Notes under the pieces: generated by a model
Databases searched by the model: none
Told to the model about the DNA's origin: nothing
What the model saw: the letters and a program-made list of their open reading frames with translations, nothing else
From: Bradyrhizobium sp. NAS80.1
GTDB taxonomy: Bacteria; Pseudomonadota; Alphaproteobacteria; Rhizobiales; Xanthobacteraceae
Length of the DNA stretch: 32,400 bases
Reading direction: 5' to 3'
NCBI RefSeq assembly: GCF_001908205.1
Contig: NZ_LGHL01000145.1
Span: 1 to 32,400 of the forward strand
Position numbers and translations under genes: made by a program
In this document: positions 1 to 9,034 of the stretch, piece after piece
Layout of the letters: the number at the start of each line of letters is the position of its first letter
How positions within the stretch are numbered: the stretch's first letter is position 1

Positions 1-2
1 CC

Positions 3-540
3 GCTCCATCGTCCACACCACACCGTGGCCTGCAGCCCAGCTCGTATCAGGAGCTTCCGGCAACGCCCGCTACCCCGAGCGCGGGAGCGTGGGATTGGTT
101 TAGGGAGCAGATGCAAGAACCAGCTCCATCACCGTCCACACCACACCCTGACCCGCAGCCGGGCTCGTTTCAGGAGCTTCCGGCAACGCCGGCTACCCCG
201 AGTGCGGGAACGTGGGATCGGTTTAGGGAAGTGATGGAAGAACCCGCTCCATCGTCCACACCACACCGTGGCCTGCAGCCCAGCTCGTATCAGGAGCTTC
301 CGGCAACGCCAGCCACCCCGAGCGCGGGAGCGTGGGATTGGTTTAGGGAGACGATGCAAGAACCCACTCCATCATCGTCAACGCCACATGGTGCCCGGCA
401 GCCGGGCTCGTTTCAGGAGCTTCCGGCAGCGCCGGCTACCCCGAGCACGGGAGCTTGGGAGCAGATGCAAGAACCCGTTCCGCCGTCGTCCACGCCGTAT
501 CGTGGCTCGCGGCCCAGCTATTGGGACTGGCTTAGGGAAC
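3..540 (+). repeat. Tandem coding repeat, ~111-123 bp units, about five copies
   Basis: Unit starts fall at 111, 234, 354 and 465, with a partial copy before 111 and a decayed last copy to about 540. All spacings (123, 120, 111) are multiples of three, so the reading frame is kept. The core gagcttccggcaacgcc is almost unchanged between copies, suggesting recent duplication or gene conversion. The last copy has lost the LPATPATPS core. Confidence 0.85.
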
Positions 541-1409
541 AGGAGCAACAACCCGAGCCATCGTCGTCTGCCAGGGCTGCGCCGTCAAACATCTACGGCG
601 GCCTTGAGCCAGTGCGTCATCCGAATGCGCCCACAGTGTCTGAGTTGCGTGAGTATGCGCGCTCTGCGCCGGCGCGTGCTATCGCCAGACCACAGTCGTT
701 CATCGGGTCATCAGTGCTCCCTCAGGAGATACCGGAAATCGGATATATGGTCGACAACTGGCGCCATCGTTCCCAACCTGCCTCGGACGCCCTGATCGAC
801 ATACTCGGTAACGTCGGTCTCTTGCCGAATCAGTTCGGCCCAGCACTGTTCACCATCGAGAGTCAGCTTTATTCGGCTACGTTGGGGCGGGGAGGACGCA
901 GGGACGTTCAACTCATCCATCATCCGCGGGCTAGCCAGATGAGTGAAGTCCGGCTATCCCGTCAGCCGCTCCACGAGCCTGCGTCATCGTCGTCAGCCAG
1001 CGCTCCCTCAGACGTTTATGGCAGTGTTGAATCATTGGTTGATCTCAATCCAATCACACGGTCCGAGTTGCGTGGCCATGCTCAGGCGGTGCGGGGCGCC
1101 GGCTCGTCGTCCCCCGGATCATCAGGGGCCTTTCGCCGCCGAGCGGAGTTACCGGATATCGGACCTTTTCTCGGCGATAGTTGGAGCCACAGCCGCTGGG
1201 ACAATCAAGGCCAGGGCCGAGAGGTCTCGCACAGCGGCATGATGTACATACTGAAAACGTGGAACCTACTTCCGACCCCGCAAAACCGGCGCATACAGTT
1301 CACCATAAGCGGTGAGCTCTACACGGCCGAGTTGAGGAGCAGGCAAAGTAACGCGATCTTGGGATCCGGCCACGTCGTTTATCTCATCTATCACCCTCAA
1401 CATGACTGA
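3..1409 (+). CDS. Repeat-rich candidate T3SS effector, 5'-truncated by window edge
   Basis: The frame is open from the left edge, so the start lies outside the window; 468 residues are visible. The first ~180 residues are a tandem repeat of about 37-41 residues, rich in Pro, Ser and Thr, each unit carrying MQEP, STPH, SFQELPA and TPATPS and ending near W-x-W-F/L-R-E. The remaining part is two diverged copies of a module of roughly 125-140 residues (about 561-932 and 984-1406). Both copies share P-x-I-G, a W-x-H segment, FTI-x-x-x-LY-x-A-x-L and a terminal L-I-x-H-P. No signal peptide, membrane segment or catalytic motif is visible. Repeat-built proteins without domains beside a T3SS are often effectors (family knowledge); effector status is inferred. 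Repeat-bearing NopD/XopD-like effectors are a possible relative, but no SUMO-protease domain is seen here. Confidence 0.55.
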   Translation, partial: APSSTPHRGLQPSSYQELPATPATPSAGAWDWFREQMQEPAPSPSTPHPDPQPGSFQELPATPATPSAGTWDRFREVMEEPAPSSTPHRGLQPSSYQELPATPATPSAGAWDWFRETMQEPTPSSSTPHGARQPGSFQELPAAPATPSTGAWEQMQEPVPPSSTPYRGSRPSYWDWLREQEQQPEPSSSARAAPSNIYGGLEPVRHPNAPTVSELREYARSAPARAIARPQSFIGSSVLPQEIPEIGYMVDNWRHRSQPASDALIDILGNVGLLPNQFGPALFTIESQLYSATLGRGGRRDVQLIHHPRASQMSEVRLSRQPLHEPASSSSASAPSDVYGSVESLVDLNPITRSELRGHAQAVRGAGSSSPGSSGAFRRRAELPDIGPFLGDSWSHSRWDNQGQGREVSHSGMMYILKTWNLLPTPQNRRIQFTISGELYTAELRSRQSNAILGSGHVVYLIYHPQHD

Positions 1410-2025
1410 AGAACGCGCTTGGGCTGGGGGTCCCTCGGCTCACGTCATGCCAGTCGGAGTTCTTCGTTGTCGATGCGCCCAACATCCCATGGCAGCGAAA
1501 CTGCGAATTCCGACGAACTCGCGCGTGTGTACCGACGCGCTGCGGCCTGCGTGTCAATCGGCGTTGGAATGAGACCCCTCGTATTGCCCCATCTGCGAAT
1601 GTTACCCTGATGGTGTCATTGCCGATGGCGATCCGATGTGGAGTGATTGACCGCGTCAAGTGGGCCTGCCGGCTTGCTCGACGAGGGGGGCTGTGGGCGG
1701 GTCGGGCCCCTTCATAGCCCGAGCCGTCCACAACCCCGGGCAATGGGGCAGCGGTCGTGGCGTCCGCAAACGGCTCCTCCGCGAGCAACTGCTCGGCCGT
1801 CTTCCGTCTAAGTGCCCTCAGCTGGCGCTGCACGATCGAATGCTGCCTCGTCCCGAACTTCTCTGGGTATTTCTCGCTCAGTCGGCCGACGATTGCGAGC
1901 GCGGTCAGCTGCGGCTGCTCTGACAGCCAGCCTTCGATCGTGGCCATATGTGGGTCGAGCTTGGACGGCATACGAACCCTGGTCTTATAGGGCCGACGAG
2001 TTCGCCGGTGCGTGGTGCGTGGCAC
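1410..2025 (-). pseudogene. Transposase C-terminal remnant
   Basis: Read on the minus strand from about 2025, the first ~90 residues (KTRVRMPSKLDPHMATIEGW, then AIVGRLSEKYPEKFGTRQHS and a basic RALRRK stretch) look like the C-terminal tail of a DDE/integrase-type transposase. The remainder has no protein-like character and runs into the end of the upstream repeat gene, so only the first part is a real remnant. Upstream of 2025 the frame is broken, and an IS630 fragment lies beyond. I cannot name the IS family with certainty; the tail resembles large rve-type transposases. It is a non-functional relic. Confidence 0.45.
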
Positions 2026-2124
2026 GCGGCTCGCCGGCCGTCACCGTCCTGCCGAGCGTCTTCGCGAACGTCGCCGCGGTCGCTGGCATGGTGCTAAGTC
2101 TGCGTTTTCGTGGTTCGAATCATA

Positions 2125-2557
2125 TCAGGCGAATTCCGCGAGCTTGTAGGACCAGGTGTGGATGACTGGATACCGATTGATGTCGTCGATGCCCGCCATG
2201 ATGCGCTCCTTGAGTTCGTATTTTGAGGTCACTCGGATGTGGCGCAGGACGGAGCGGGCGGATTTGGAGAAGAAGCCCTCGATGAGGTTGAGCCAGGAGC
2301 CGTCCTTGGGCGTGAACGTGAACTCGAAGCGGCCTGCCGGTTGGGTATCGAGCCAGGCTCTGGTTTCTTTCGAGATGTGTGCGGAATGATTGTCGAGGAT
2401 CAACTTGATCGCGGTGCCGGCCGGATAGGCGGCATCGATCAGTTTGAGGAATTCGATGAACTCGCGGCCGCGGTGACGTCTTTGACGCAAGCGTGCTTGC
2501 CGGTCAGCAGATCAATTCCGGCCAATCCGGCGCGGAGGATGAAACAGCAGCGGCAAT
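2125..2557 (-). pseudogene. IS630-family transposase, C-terminal fragment with frameshift
   Basis: The minus-strand frame from 2490 to 2125 encodes the second half of an IS630 DDE transposase: LILDNHSAH carries the second catalytic Asp and DGSWLNLIEGFFSK the catalytic Glu. Upstream, the conserved GIDLLTGK segment is present but in another frame (about 2470-2530), so there is a frameshift near 2465-2475. The N-terminal helix-turn-helix half is absent. It is a dead fragment and belongs to a different IS630 subgroup from the element at 7272-8193. Confidence 0.8.
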
Positions 2558-3899
2558 GGTGATTAACTTAATGAGAAGGCCCAGTTCAAATTGACAAATG
2601 GATGCACGCCCCAAAATGAGTTTGGCGATCTCGGTCCGGTTGGCAGAAGTTTGCTTATTTATTTAGAGGCAGCGCAAGGACAGCTTCATCAAAAAGTCGC
2701 CCCAGCCTCGAGAACTGTTCCGGATAGTAGATGTTGCTGTATTCCTGTGCGAGACGGCTCGCGTCACCCCCTACGATCGCCGTACCGGTCCGCTCGTCGC
2801 GTTCCGGGCACATGCCGAGCTCCGCCGCTATCAGTTGGTTCGTAAGTTCATTGGGAGCTGGGTTGCGTCAAGTGCGCTCTCGTCTTCGCAGATAAGTCTC
2901 GCAACCTCTTCGATTTGTAGCTCGATTCGCTGTTTAAGGTATTCAGCACACGAATTGCAGCGGTGAGAGTGCGAAGCACCTACAGGAAGCGGTGTGGGTG
3001 TCTTGCTATCGTGATCAACCTTAGTGTGCAGATAAAATCGGATTAAGTGGTTGCGCGCAAGACTTCATCACCTGATATGCTTGGTTCAGTCGCTCCGCTG
3101 CACTCGAACTCCTGGCTCCGTACACGGTCATACTCATGGCTGCCTCATGCATCGTTCTGATACACGAATCTTCTTTATTGCGACGCGCTGAGATCCAGCG
3201 CGCGCGAGGTTGCCGCCTGACAAGACCGTGCTGACAACCGTTGGAAAGGCCTTTCCCGTCATCACCTGACGATAATGGCAGAGTACGAACTAGGCCGCCC
3301 GGAGCAACTGCGCTCAGGGGGCGACGATTAATTCCTAATGACGTGCTATATCCTCCAACTCGAGCGGTGCTTTGACTTAGCAGCGTTCATTAAGATTGGT
3401 AAAAGACTGTTGTGATGGAATCCATCCACCCGATGGATAGAAAAGAGCGGAATATGAGGACTATGTTGATGCCGCGCTGCGACGCGCAATTTGATCGCGG
3501 TCTCGTCGAAACGACCGCTGGCGAGCGAGAAGATGCCAAATGGTCGGCTTGCTCCTGGGTGCCGGCCCTCGTGTAACGATGCGAGGCAAGTGAAGCAACG
3601 GAAATGATCGCCCGTGACGGATTCGTACTTGAGTCTCGAGGAAGCGGAACTGCGCGATTGAGCCGGAATTGAGCTTGACGCTCCGCGGACCGGTCCCGGA
3701 CTACAATGTGCAGCGGCTGATTCAACTACTCACCACATCCTGTGTGTAAAGCAAAACACAAGTCTTCCCACCCCCGCCGCATGCTTGAAACCGACAGCCC
3801 GCTTTGCGTCGATATGCTGCGCGACCTCCAATAGCCTGAACTACACTTCCTGAGCGCGTTTTTTAACGTGGCGCGCAAGAGGTCAATGTCGATTGGCAT
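2558..3899. other. No convincing gene
   Basis: Open frames here are short and on mixed strands, and none has a ribosome binding site together with a recognisable protein pattern. I looked for tts boxes, nod boxes and transposase motifs and saw none. It probably represents decayed island DNA between the IS fragments and the promoter of the peptidase operon. Confidence 0.5.
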
Positions 3900-3932
3900 T
3901 GTCCGGTGTACGACAGTGTTGGACATTCGACA
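3900..3932 (+). promoter_or_regulatory. Two NifA upstream activator sites (TGT-N10-ACA)
   Basis: Two perfect TGT-N10-ACA motifs lie at 3900-3915 and 3917-3932, 17 bp apart. This is the established NifA binding pattern. They sit about 100 bp upstream of a sigma-54-like -24/-12 element, a usual distance for NifA activation, and point towards the M16 peptidase operon. The function is inferred. Confidence 0.5.
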
Positions 3933-4020
3933 TAGCTGGTTTGGCAGTCCCCTTTGTATCTACAAACGTTTCTGCTCTGGCACGAAGAATGCTTTGGGTT
4001 ATGCGCAAACGCGTCGGACT

Positions 4021-4036
4021 TGGCGCGCAAAGAGCT
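4021..4036 (+). promoter_or_regulatory. Candidate sigma-54 (RpoN) -24/-12 promoter
   Basis: TGGCGCG-N4-GAGCT keeps the invariant GG-N10-GC spacing and most of the RpoN consensus (TGGCACG-N4-TTGCW), but lacks the TT before GC. It would start transcription near 4048, leaving a ~200-nt leader before the peptidase gene. A second, poorer candidate (TTGGCAG at 3941) has the wrong spacing. Confidence 0.4.
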
Positions 4037-4248
4037 CTCGATTGAATTATCGGAGAGCCCAGAGCAACCGAGAGACGAGATTGATCATGAGGGTATTCCT
4101 CATCCCCAACAAACCGCAATGGAGCTTTTGACGGGCCATGCCGAACCAGCAACTGACGAACTATGTCGATGACGAGGCCGGGGCAAAATACGAGCTGCCC
4201 TGTCGTGATTTCTTCCTGGAGATTTGGGTTCGTGTGTCTGCAAGGACG

Positions 4249-5640
4249 ATGTGCTCATACCGATCCGCGGCTTGCCTCCTTGCCGCGCTGCTTTCGACGA
4301 CTGCCCTCTCGGCCGGCGCGGCCCTCGCCCAGACCACGGTGACATCGGCTCCGCCCGCCAGCTTCACGCTCGGCAACGGCATGCAGGTCGTGGTGATCCC
4401 GGACCACCGCACCCCCGTGGTGACGGAGATGATCTGGTACAAGATCGGCTCGGGCGACGAGACGCCGGGCAAGTCCGGCCTCGCGCACTTCCTCGAACAC
4501 CTGATGTTCAAGGGCACCGAGAAGCATCCGGTCGGCGAATTCTCGCAGACCGTGCTCCGCGTCGGCGGCAACGAGAACGCCTCGACCTCGGTCGACTACA
4601 CCAACTACTACCAGCGTGTGCCGCGCGAGCAGTTGCCGACCATGATGGAGTTTGAGGCCGACCGCATGACCGGCCTGGTCCTCAAAGACGAGAACGTGCT
4701 GCCCGAGCGCGACGTCGTGCTCGAAGAGTACAACATGCGGGTCGCCAACAATCCGGACGCGCGGCTCGACGAGCAGATCATGGCCGCGCTCTATCTCAAT
4801 CATCCCTACGGCCGGCCGGTGATCGGCTGGCACCAGGAAATCGAGAAGCTCGATCGCGAGGATGCGCTGGCCTTCTACCGTCGCTTCTACGCGCCGAACA
4901 ATGCGATCCTGGTGATCGCCGGCGACGTCGAAGCTGCCGACATCCGCCCGCTGGTCGAGCGGAATTTCGGCTCCATCCCGGCTCAATCAGCGATCCCGGC
5001 GCGCCGCATCCGCCCGCAGGAGCCGGAGCCGGCGGCGCCGCGCACGGTCACGCTGGCCGACCCGCGCGTCGAGCAGCCGAGCCTGCGCCGCTATTATCTC
5101 GTGCCTTCGGCGACGACCGCCGCGGCCGGTGAAAGCGCGGCCCTCGACGTGCTGGCGCGGCTGATGGGCAGCGGCAGCAACTCCTATCTCTACCGCGCGC
5201 TCGTGGTCGACAAGCCGCTCGCGGTCTCCGCCAGCGCCAGCTATTCGAGCACCTGGCTCGACCCGACCCAGTTCGCGATCTCGGCTTCGCCCAAACCCGG
5301 CGTCAGCTTTACCGAGGTCGAGCAGGTGGTCGACGGCGTCATTGCCGACCTCACGCAGAACCCGATCCGCGCCGAAGACCTCGAGCGGGTCAAGACGCAG
5401 CTCATTGCAGAGGCGATCTACGCCCAGGACAACCAGGCGGCGCTGGCGAGCTGGTATGGCAGTGCCCTGAGCACGGGTCTGTCGGTCGAGGACATCAGGA
5501 GCCGGCCGGATCGCATCAGCGCGGTCACCGCCGAGCAGGTTCGCACCGTCGCACAGAAACGGCTCGAGAAGAAGCGCTCGGTGACGGGCTATCTGATCAA
5601 GGACACTGCTACCGCCAAGCGCAAGGAGAAGCGTTCGTGA
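4249..5640 (+). CDS. Periplasmic M16 zinc metallopeptidase, catalytic subunit (Y4wA-like)
   Basis: Predicted to be a 463-residue exported M16 (pitrilysin/processing-peptidase family) zinc protease. An N-terminal signal peptide (about residues 1-28, ending near AALAQ) is followed by the first M16 domain. It carries the inverted zinc motif HFLEH (His80, Glu83 catalytic, His84), with the third ligand most likely Glu160 in the RDVVLEEYN segment. The second half is the M16 C domain. I chose ATG 4249 because the signal peptide begins there; the frame is open back to ATG 4138 (500 aa), and GTG 4234 is also possible. The gene overlaps the next one by 4 bp, so the two products probably form a heterodimer. 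Similar pairs (y4wA/y4wB) occur on the NGR234 symbiotic plasmid. Possible NifA/RpoN control is inferred from sites at 3900-4036. The even, high-GC codon use differs from the T3SS genes. Confidence 0.88.
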   Translation: MCSYRSAACLLAALLSTTALSAGAALAQTTVTSAPPASFTLGNGMQVVVIPDHRTPVVTEMIWYKIGSGDETPGKSGLAHFLEHLMFKGTEKHPVGEFSQTVLRVGGNENASTSVDYTNYYQRVPREQLPTMMEFEADRMTGLVLKDENVLPERDVVLEEYNMRVANNPDARLDEQIMAALYLNHPYGRPVIGWHQEIEKLDREDALAFYRRFYAPNNAILVIAGDVEAADIRPLVERNFGSIPAQSAIPARRIRPQEPEPAAPRTVTLADPRVEQPSLRRYYLVPSATTAAAGESAALDVLARLMGSGSNSYLYRALVVDKPLAVSASASYSSTWLDPTQFAISASPKPGVSFTEVEQVVDGVIADLTQNPIRAEDLERVKTQLIAEAIYAQDNQAALASWYGSALSTGLSVEDIRSRPDRISAVTAEQVRTVAQKRLEKKRSVTGYLIKDTATAKRKEKRS

Positions 5641-7007
5641 CCCATCCTCTTCCTTTCCCGCGCGCGCGTCACTTCGCGCTGTCCTTCGTCACTGGCGCTG
5701 CGCTTGCGCTCGCCACGGTCTCGCCGTCACAGGCGGCCGCCAAAATCCAGCACCTGACCTCGCCGGGCGGCATCGAAGCCTGGTTCGTACAGGATGCGAC
5801 CGTGCCGCTGATCGCCATGGAATATTCCTTTGGCGGCGGCTCGGCGCAGGATCCCAAGGACAAGTCCGGCGTCGCCAATCTGGTCGGCGACCTCCTTGAC
5901 GAAGGCTCCGGCGATCTCGACTCCAAGACCTTCCATGAGCGGCTCGACCGCCGCGCCATCGAGCTCTCCTTCAGCGCCAGCCGCGATACGTTCCGCGGCA
6001 GCCTGCGCATGCTGCGCGACAACAAGGACGAGGCCTTCGACCTGCTCCGAAGCGCGCTGACCTCGCCGCATTTCGATACCGCCGACGTCGAGCGCATCCG
6101 CGCGCAGGTGATCTCGGGCCTGCGCCGCGAGACCACCAATCCGTCGTCCCTGGCGAGCCGCAAATTCCTTGAGGTCGCGTTCGGCGACCATCCCTATGGC
6201 CGGCAGACCAAGGGCACGCTGGACAGCGTGCCGACCATCACCGTCGCCGACATGAAGGATTATGTCGGCCGCGTGCTGGCCAAGGACACGCTGAAGATCG
6301 CGGTGGTCGGCGATGTCGATCCGGCCACGCTCGGCAAGCTGCTCGACCACACTTTTGGTAGCCTGCCCGCAAAAGCCAATCTGACGCCGGTCGCCGACGT
6401 CGAGGCGGCAAAACCGCCGCAGCGCGCCTTCGTGCCGCTCGACGTGCCGCAGACCGTGATCACCTTCGGCGGGCCCGGCGTGAAGCGCAGCGATCCGAAC
6501 TTCATGGCGGCCTATGTCGTCAACCACATCCTGGGCGGCGGCGGATTGTCCTCGCGGCTCTATCGCGAGGTCCGCGAGAAGCGTGGGCTTGCTTATTCGG
6601 TGTTCGAGTCGCTGCTCTGGATGGAGCATTCGGCGATCTTCATCGGCAACACCGGCACCCGCGCCGACCGCGCCGGCGACACCATCGACGCCCTAGAGAA
6701 GGAAGTGCGCCGCATCGCCGAGGAGGGACCGACGCAGAAAGAACTCGACGAAGCCAAGTCGTACCTCAAGGGCTCGCAGATGCTGCTGGCGCTGGATACC
6801 TCCTCGAAGTTCGCGCAGGCGCTGCTGCAATACCAGCAGGACAAGCTGCCGATCGACTATATCGAGAAGCGCAACGCCATCGTCGATGCGGTGACACTGG
6901 ATGACGCCAAGGCGGTCGCCAAGCGCCTGTGGGGCCAGGGGCTGTTGACCGTCATCGTCGGCCGCGCGCCCCATACGCCAGCGCAGCCCGCGCCGAAGCT
7001 GAAATGA
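5637..7007 (+). CDS. Periplasmic M16 peptidase-like protein, non-catalytic partner (Y4wB-like)
   Basis: This 456-residue protein starts at GTG 5637, inside the stop of the preceding gene (GTGA overlap), so it is translationally coupled. It has a signal peptide (about residues 1-34, ending SQAAA) and two M16 domains. Where its partner has HxxEH, this protein reads SGVANLVGDLLDEG and so lacks the zinc ligands. It does have the C-domain segment SSRLYREVREKRGLAYSV, with the Arg/Tyr substrate-binding features that the catalytic subunit lacks. This division of labour, one subunit with zinc and one with the Arg-Tyr pair, is typical of bacterial heterodimeric M16 enzymes. The substrate is unknown. 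A palindromic element follows the stop and may end the transcript. Confidence 0.87.
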   Translation: MTHPLPFPRARHFALSFVTGAALALATVSPSQAAAKIQHLTSPGGIEAWFVQDATVPLIAMEYSFGGGSAQDPKDKSGVANLVGDLLDEGSGDLDSKTFHERLDRRAIELSFSASRDTFRGSLRMLRDNKDEAFDLLRSALTSPHFDTADVERIRAQVISGLRRETTNPSSLASRKFLEVAFGDHPYGRQTKGTLDSVPTITVADMKDYVGRVLAKDTLKIAVVGDVDPATLGKLLDHTFGSLPAKANLTPVADVEAAKPPQRAFVPLDVPQTVITFGGPGVKRSDPNFMAAYVVNHILGGGGLSSRLYREVREKRGLAYSVFESLLWMEHSAIFIGNTGTRADRAGDTIDALEKEVRRIAEEGPTQKELDEAKSYLKGSQMLLALDTSSKFAQALLQYQQDKLPIDYIEKRNAIVDAVTLDDAKAVAKRLWGQGLLTVIVGRAPHTPAQPAPKLK

Positions 7008-7023
7008 TTCGGCGGTGGCTTCA

Positions 7024-7066
7024 TTATCATGGCCGGGCTTGTCCCGGCCGCCATCGACGTCTTTCA
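7024..7066. repeat. Bradyrhizobium-type REP-like palindrome
   Basis: Seventeen bases after the peptidase stop is a perfect inverted repeat: GGCCGGG (7031-7037), loop CTTGT, CCCGGCC (7043-7049). The surrounding text (catggccgggcttgtcccgg, then atcgacgtcttt) resembles a short dispersed palindrome I associate with Bradyrhizobium intergenic regions. It may act as a transcript terminator or 3'-end stabiliser. Confidence 0.6.
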
Positions 7067-7271
7067 TAACAGCCCGCGCTGTTGATGTGGATGCCTGGCG
7101 ATCCAGCTCGCGCCGAACGCTGGTGCCACCATCCTGCGGGTGTCACGCGACGCTACCACGCTTCCATCGAGCGCGCTTTTGCCGCTGCAATACTTAAGCT
7201 AGGTGTCGTAATGTCGCGAATTGTTGATTCAGGGCATTAGCGACAGTTGAGCTTTTAGAGCACGATGTTTT

Positions 7272-8193
7272 TTATACTGAAACATTCCCTGAATTTTTTA
7301 GGTAGTTGGCGCACTCCTCCTTGGAGAAGAGGTCAAGGAGTTCGCCGACCTTGCGCCAAGTCGCTTCGACATCTCGTGTCTGCGCGGCTCGCATCAGGTG
7401 TTTGAGCTTGGCGAAGACCTGCTCGATCGGGTTGAGGTCGGGACTGTCGGGCGGCAGGAAGAGCCGATGCGCTCCCGTGGCGCGGATGGCGCTCCTCGCC
7501 GCCTTGCCCTTGTGACTGCCGAGATTGTCGAGGATGACGAGTTCACCCTTTGCGAGGGTTGGCGCCAATACCTAAGAGTGAAGAGCTCGCCATTGATGGG
7601 GCCGTCGATGACCCATGGCACGCTGATCCGGTCATGGCGCAGCGCCGCGATGAAGGTCATGGTCGAAAGGTGCAGACGCCTGGAGACGTTGCCCGTCGGT
7701 CCCCAGCCTCGCAGCGGCGCCATGTTGGTTTTGATCCAGATCTCGTCGATAAAGACCAGGCGCGAAGCGTCGATCCTGCCCTGATCGGTCTTCCAGCGCG
7801 TCCGCTTACGCGCGATGTCGGGACGGTCTAGTTCGGCCGGCAGGATCGTTTATTTTGAAGCTTAGCCCTTCGGCGTGAAGGAACGTCCACACCGCCCGTA
7901 CGTCTGTGTTGATCCCGCGCGCAGCCAGTTCCTGCGTGAGCTTCCCGCAAAGTGAATGGGCCGGAGCGAATGCGCTTGCGCGGCCAGTCGGCATTGGAGC
8001 CGGACAGAACCGGCTTCTTGTGACCGCCGATCTTGCCGGGAGGAACGCTCCCGGTCTCCCGCCGCAGATTCTTCCACTTCGTCACACAGGAAGGACTGAT
8101 CTGAAGCGCTTCTGCAATGGAACGAACGGTCTCTCTCGCGTCAGCTCGCGCAAGAGCGCGTTCGCGAATGTCTTCCGAATAGGGCCGCATCAT
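7272..8193 (-). pseudogene. IS630-family transposase, several frameshifts
   Basis: Read on the minus strand, nearly a whole IS630 transposase is present in pieces. Residues from 8193 (MMRPYSEDIRERALARAD and the helix-turn-helix SIAEALQISPSCVTKW) run to about 7950. The text moves to another frame for LTQELAARGINTDVRAVW, then again near 7845 for RPDIARKRTRWKTDQGRID, VFIDEIWIKTN and MAPLRGWGP. It shifts once more near 7570 for ELVILDNLGSHKGK and LPPDSPDLNPIEQVFAKLKH. The three catalytic residues (Asp of VFIDE, Asp of LDN, Glu of PIEQ) can all be read, but at least three shifts separate the parts, so the gene is dead. Programmed frameshifting would explain at most one. The exact element ends were not fixed. 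Confidence 0.85.
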
Positions 8194-8222
8194 CCATGCT
8201 GGCCTCCGTTCTCCAGCATGGA
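8193..8222. repeat. 10-bp perfect inverted repeat at transposase 5' end
   Basis: TCCATGCTGG (8193-8202) and CCAGCATGGA (8213-8222) form a perfect hairpin with a 10-nt loop, directly upstream of the IS630 transposase start. In a transcript it would lie in the leader and could limit translation of the transposase; it could also be part of the element end. Confidence 0.6.
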
Positions 8223-9034
8223 GCTTGAATCAGAAATCCTCGCCGAAGGGAATTTGGAGGGGTTCTGTGAGGTCGCGCTCACGCGAGGGCGCGGCAAGCG
8301 CTTCTACCGCGACCTCATTGAAGCCGGATTGAACGAAGGCGCGTGAGAATATGCACGGTGGTGCGGCTATGGGGATAGTTTGAGATCGCGGGTTGCTATC
8401 GGCAGACTGCGGAGCTGTCGCGGCGACGTTTTGGTTATACAATGGCGGAAACTTGAGACAGAGAGCATTTTACAGACGGTCGCGATCGATGGCCCGCTGC
8501 ATCGAATAGTTTCCGGCGGGCTGTTTGGCCGCGCGGATTCGGCAGCGTCTGCGATGATCGAGACGATGGGATCATAATAACGAATGACGATCTTCGCGCA
8601 CGGCATAAATTGGCTCACGATGTGTCGCACCGGAACGATCGGGTTGGAGCGCCGGAACGACTGGAGCTGTGTCGAAAGCGCACGTTGATGCGCATGACGC
8701 CACCACAATCAGGACAGGTGGGAGCCTTGGCCCACGTCAGAGAAGCTCCGCGCCAAGTGAAAGAGCGGCCTCATCAGGCCGCCCGCCGCTGACGCCCGTC
8801 TGGTCGGCTCCTCCCACCTCCCGTCAGCGGCGGATCCAACCAACATCATGAACCCGAGGGTGGAGGCGGTTCTTCATGACGTAAAGGCGGCAGTTCCGGA
8901 TGGCGTTTGACACCGGGTGCAGGAAAGCGCCTGTGAGGGCAAGCCAAATGGCCGAGCTACCGACCAGCACCCCACCGGCGCAACTGGATGCCATTAGACC
9001 TGTCAGCCCATCTGACTTCCATCTATCTGCTGGC
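8223..9034. other. No convincing gene; possible zinc-ribbon relic
   Basis: No frame here has a good start and protein-like content. On the minus strand around 8635-8740 a short stretch reads TWAKAPTCPDCGGVMRI and ends FRCDTS before a stop, which resembles a decayed zinc-ribbon protein. I place low trust in it. Strong inverted repeats occur at 8716-8833. Confidence 0.35.
8716..8833. repeat. Cluster of three inverted repeats
   Basis: AGGTGGGAG (8716-8724) pairs with CTCCCACCT (8811-8819). GCGGCCT (8765-8771) pairs with AGGCCGC (8776-8782). CCGCCGCTGACG (8783-8794) pairs with CGTCAGCGGCGG (8822-8833). All arms are perfect. The first two can form together; the third would compete with the first or make a pseudoknot. 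The function is unknown; it could be an old mobile-element end or a structured transcript. Confidence 0.5.

Noticed and set aside
268..795. Arg-rich second frame within the repeat gene
   Set aside because: Out-of-frame reading of the tandem repeat; the composition is an artefact of the repeated GC-rich units.
3390..3725. Minus-strand frame of 111 codons before the peptidase operon
   Set aside because: No family pattern, no ribosome site, and composition like noncoding DNA.
3941..3958. TTGGCAG...CTTTGTA as the sigma-54 promoter of the peptidase operon
   Set aside because: The GG-N10-GC spacing is not met and it lies almost on the NifA sites; the element at 4021 fits better.
3954..4172. Small plus-strand frame (72 codons) in the peptidase leader
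   Set aside because: Starts with TTG and has no ribosome site; kept out although an acidic middle part looks slightly protein-like.
4255..4986. Long minus-strand frame of 243 codons opposite the first peptidase gene
   Set aside because: It mirrors a strongly supported M16 gene with high GC; it has no ribosome site or recognisable motif.
5727..6629. Minus-strand frame of 300 codons opposite the second peptidase gene
   Set aside because: Antisense frame typical of GC-rich DNA; the plus strand has a clear M16 protein with a signal peptide.
8367..8708. Minus-strand frame of 113 codons
   Set aside because: A neighbouring frame gives a zinc-ribbon-like CPDCGG piece, so this frame is at best the shadow of a decayed gene.
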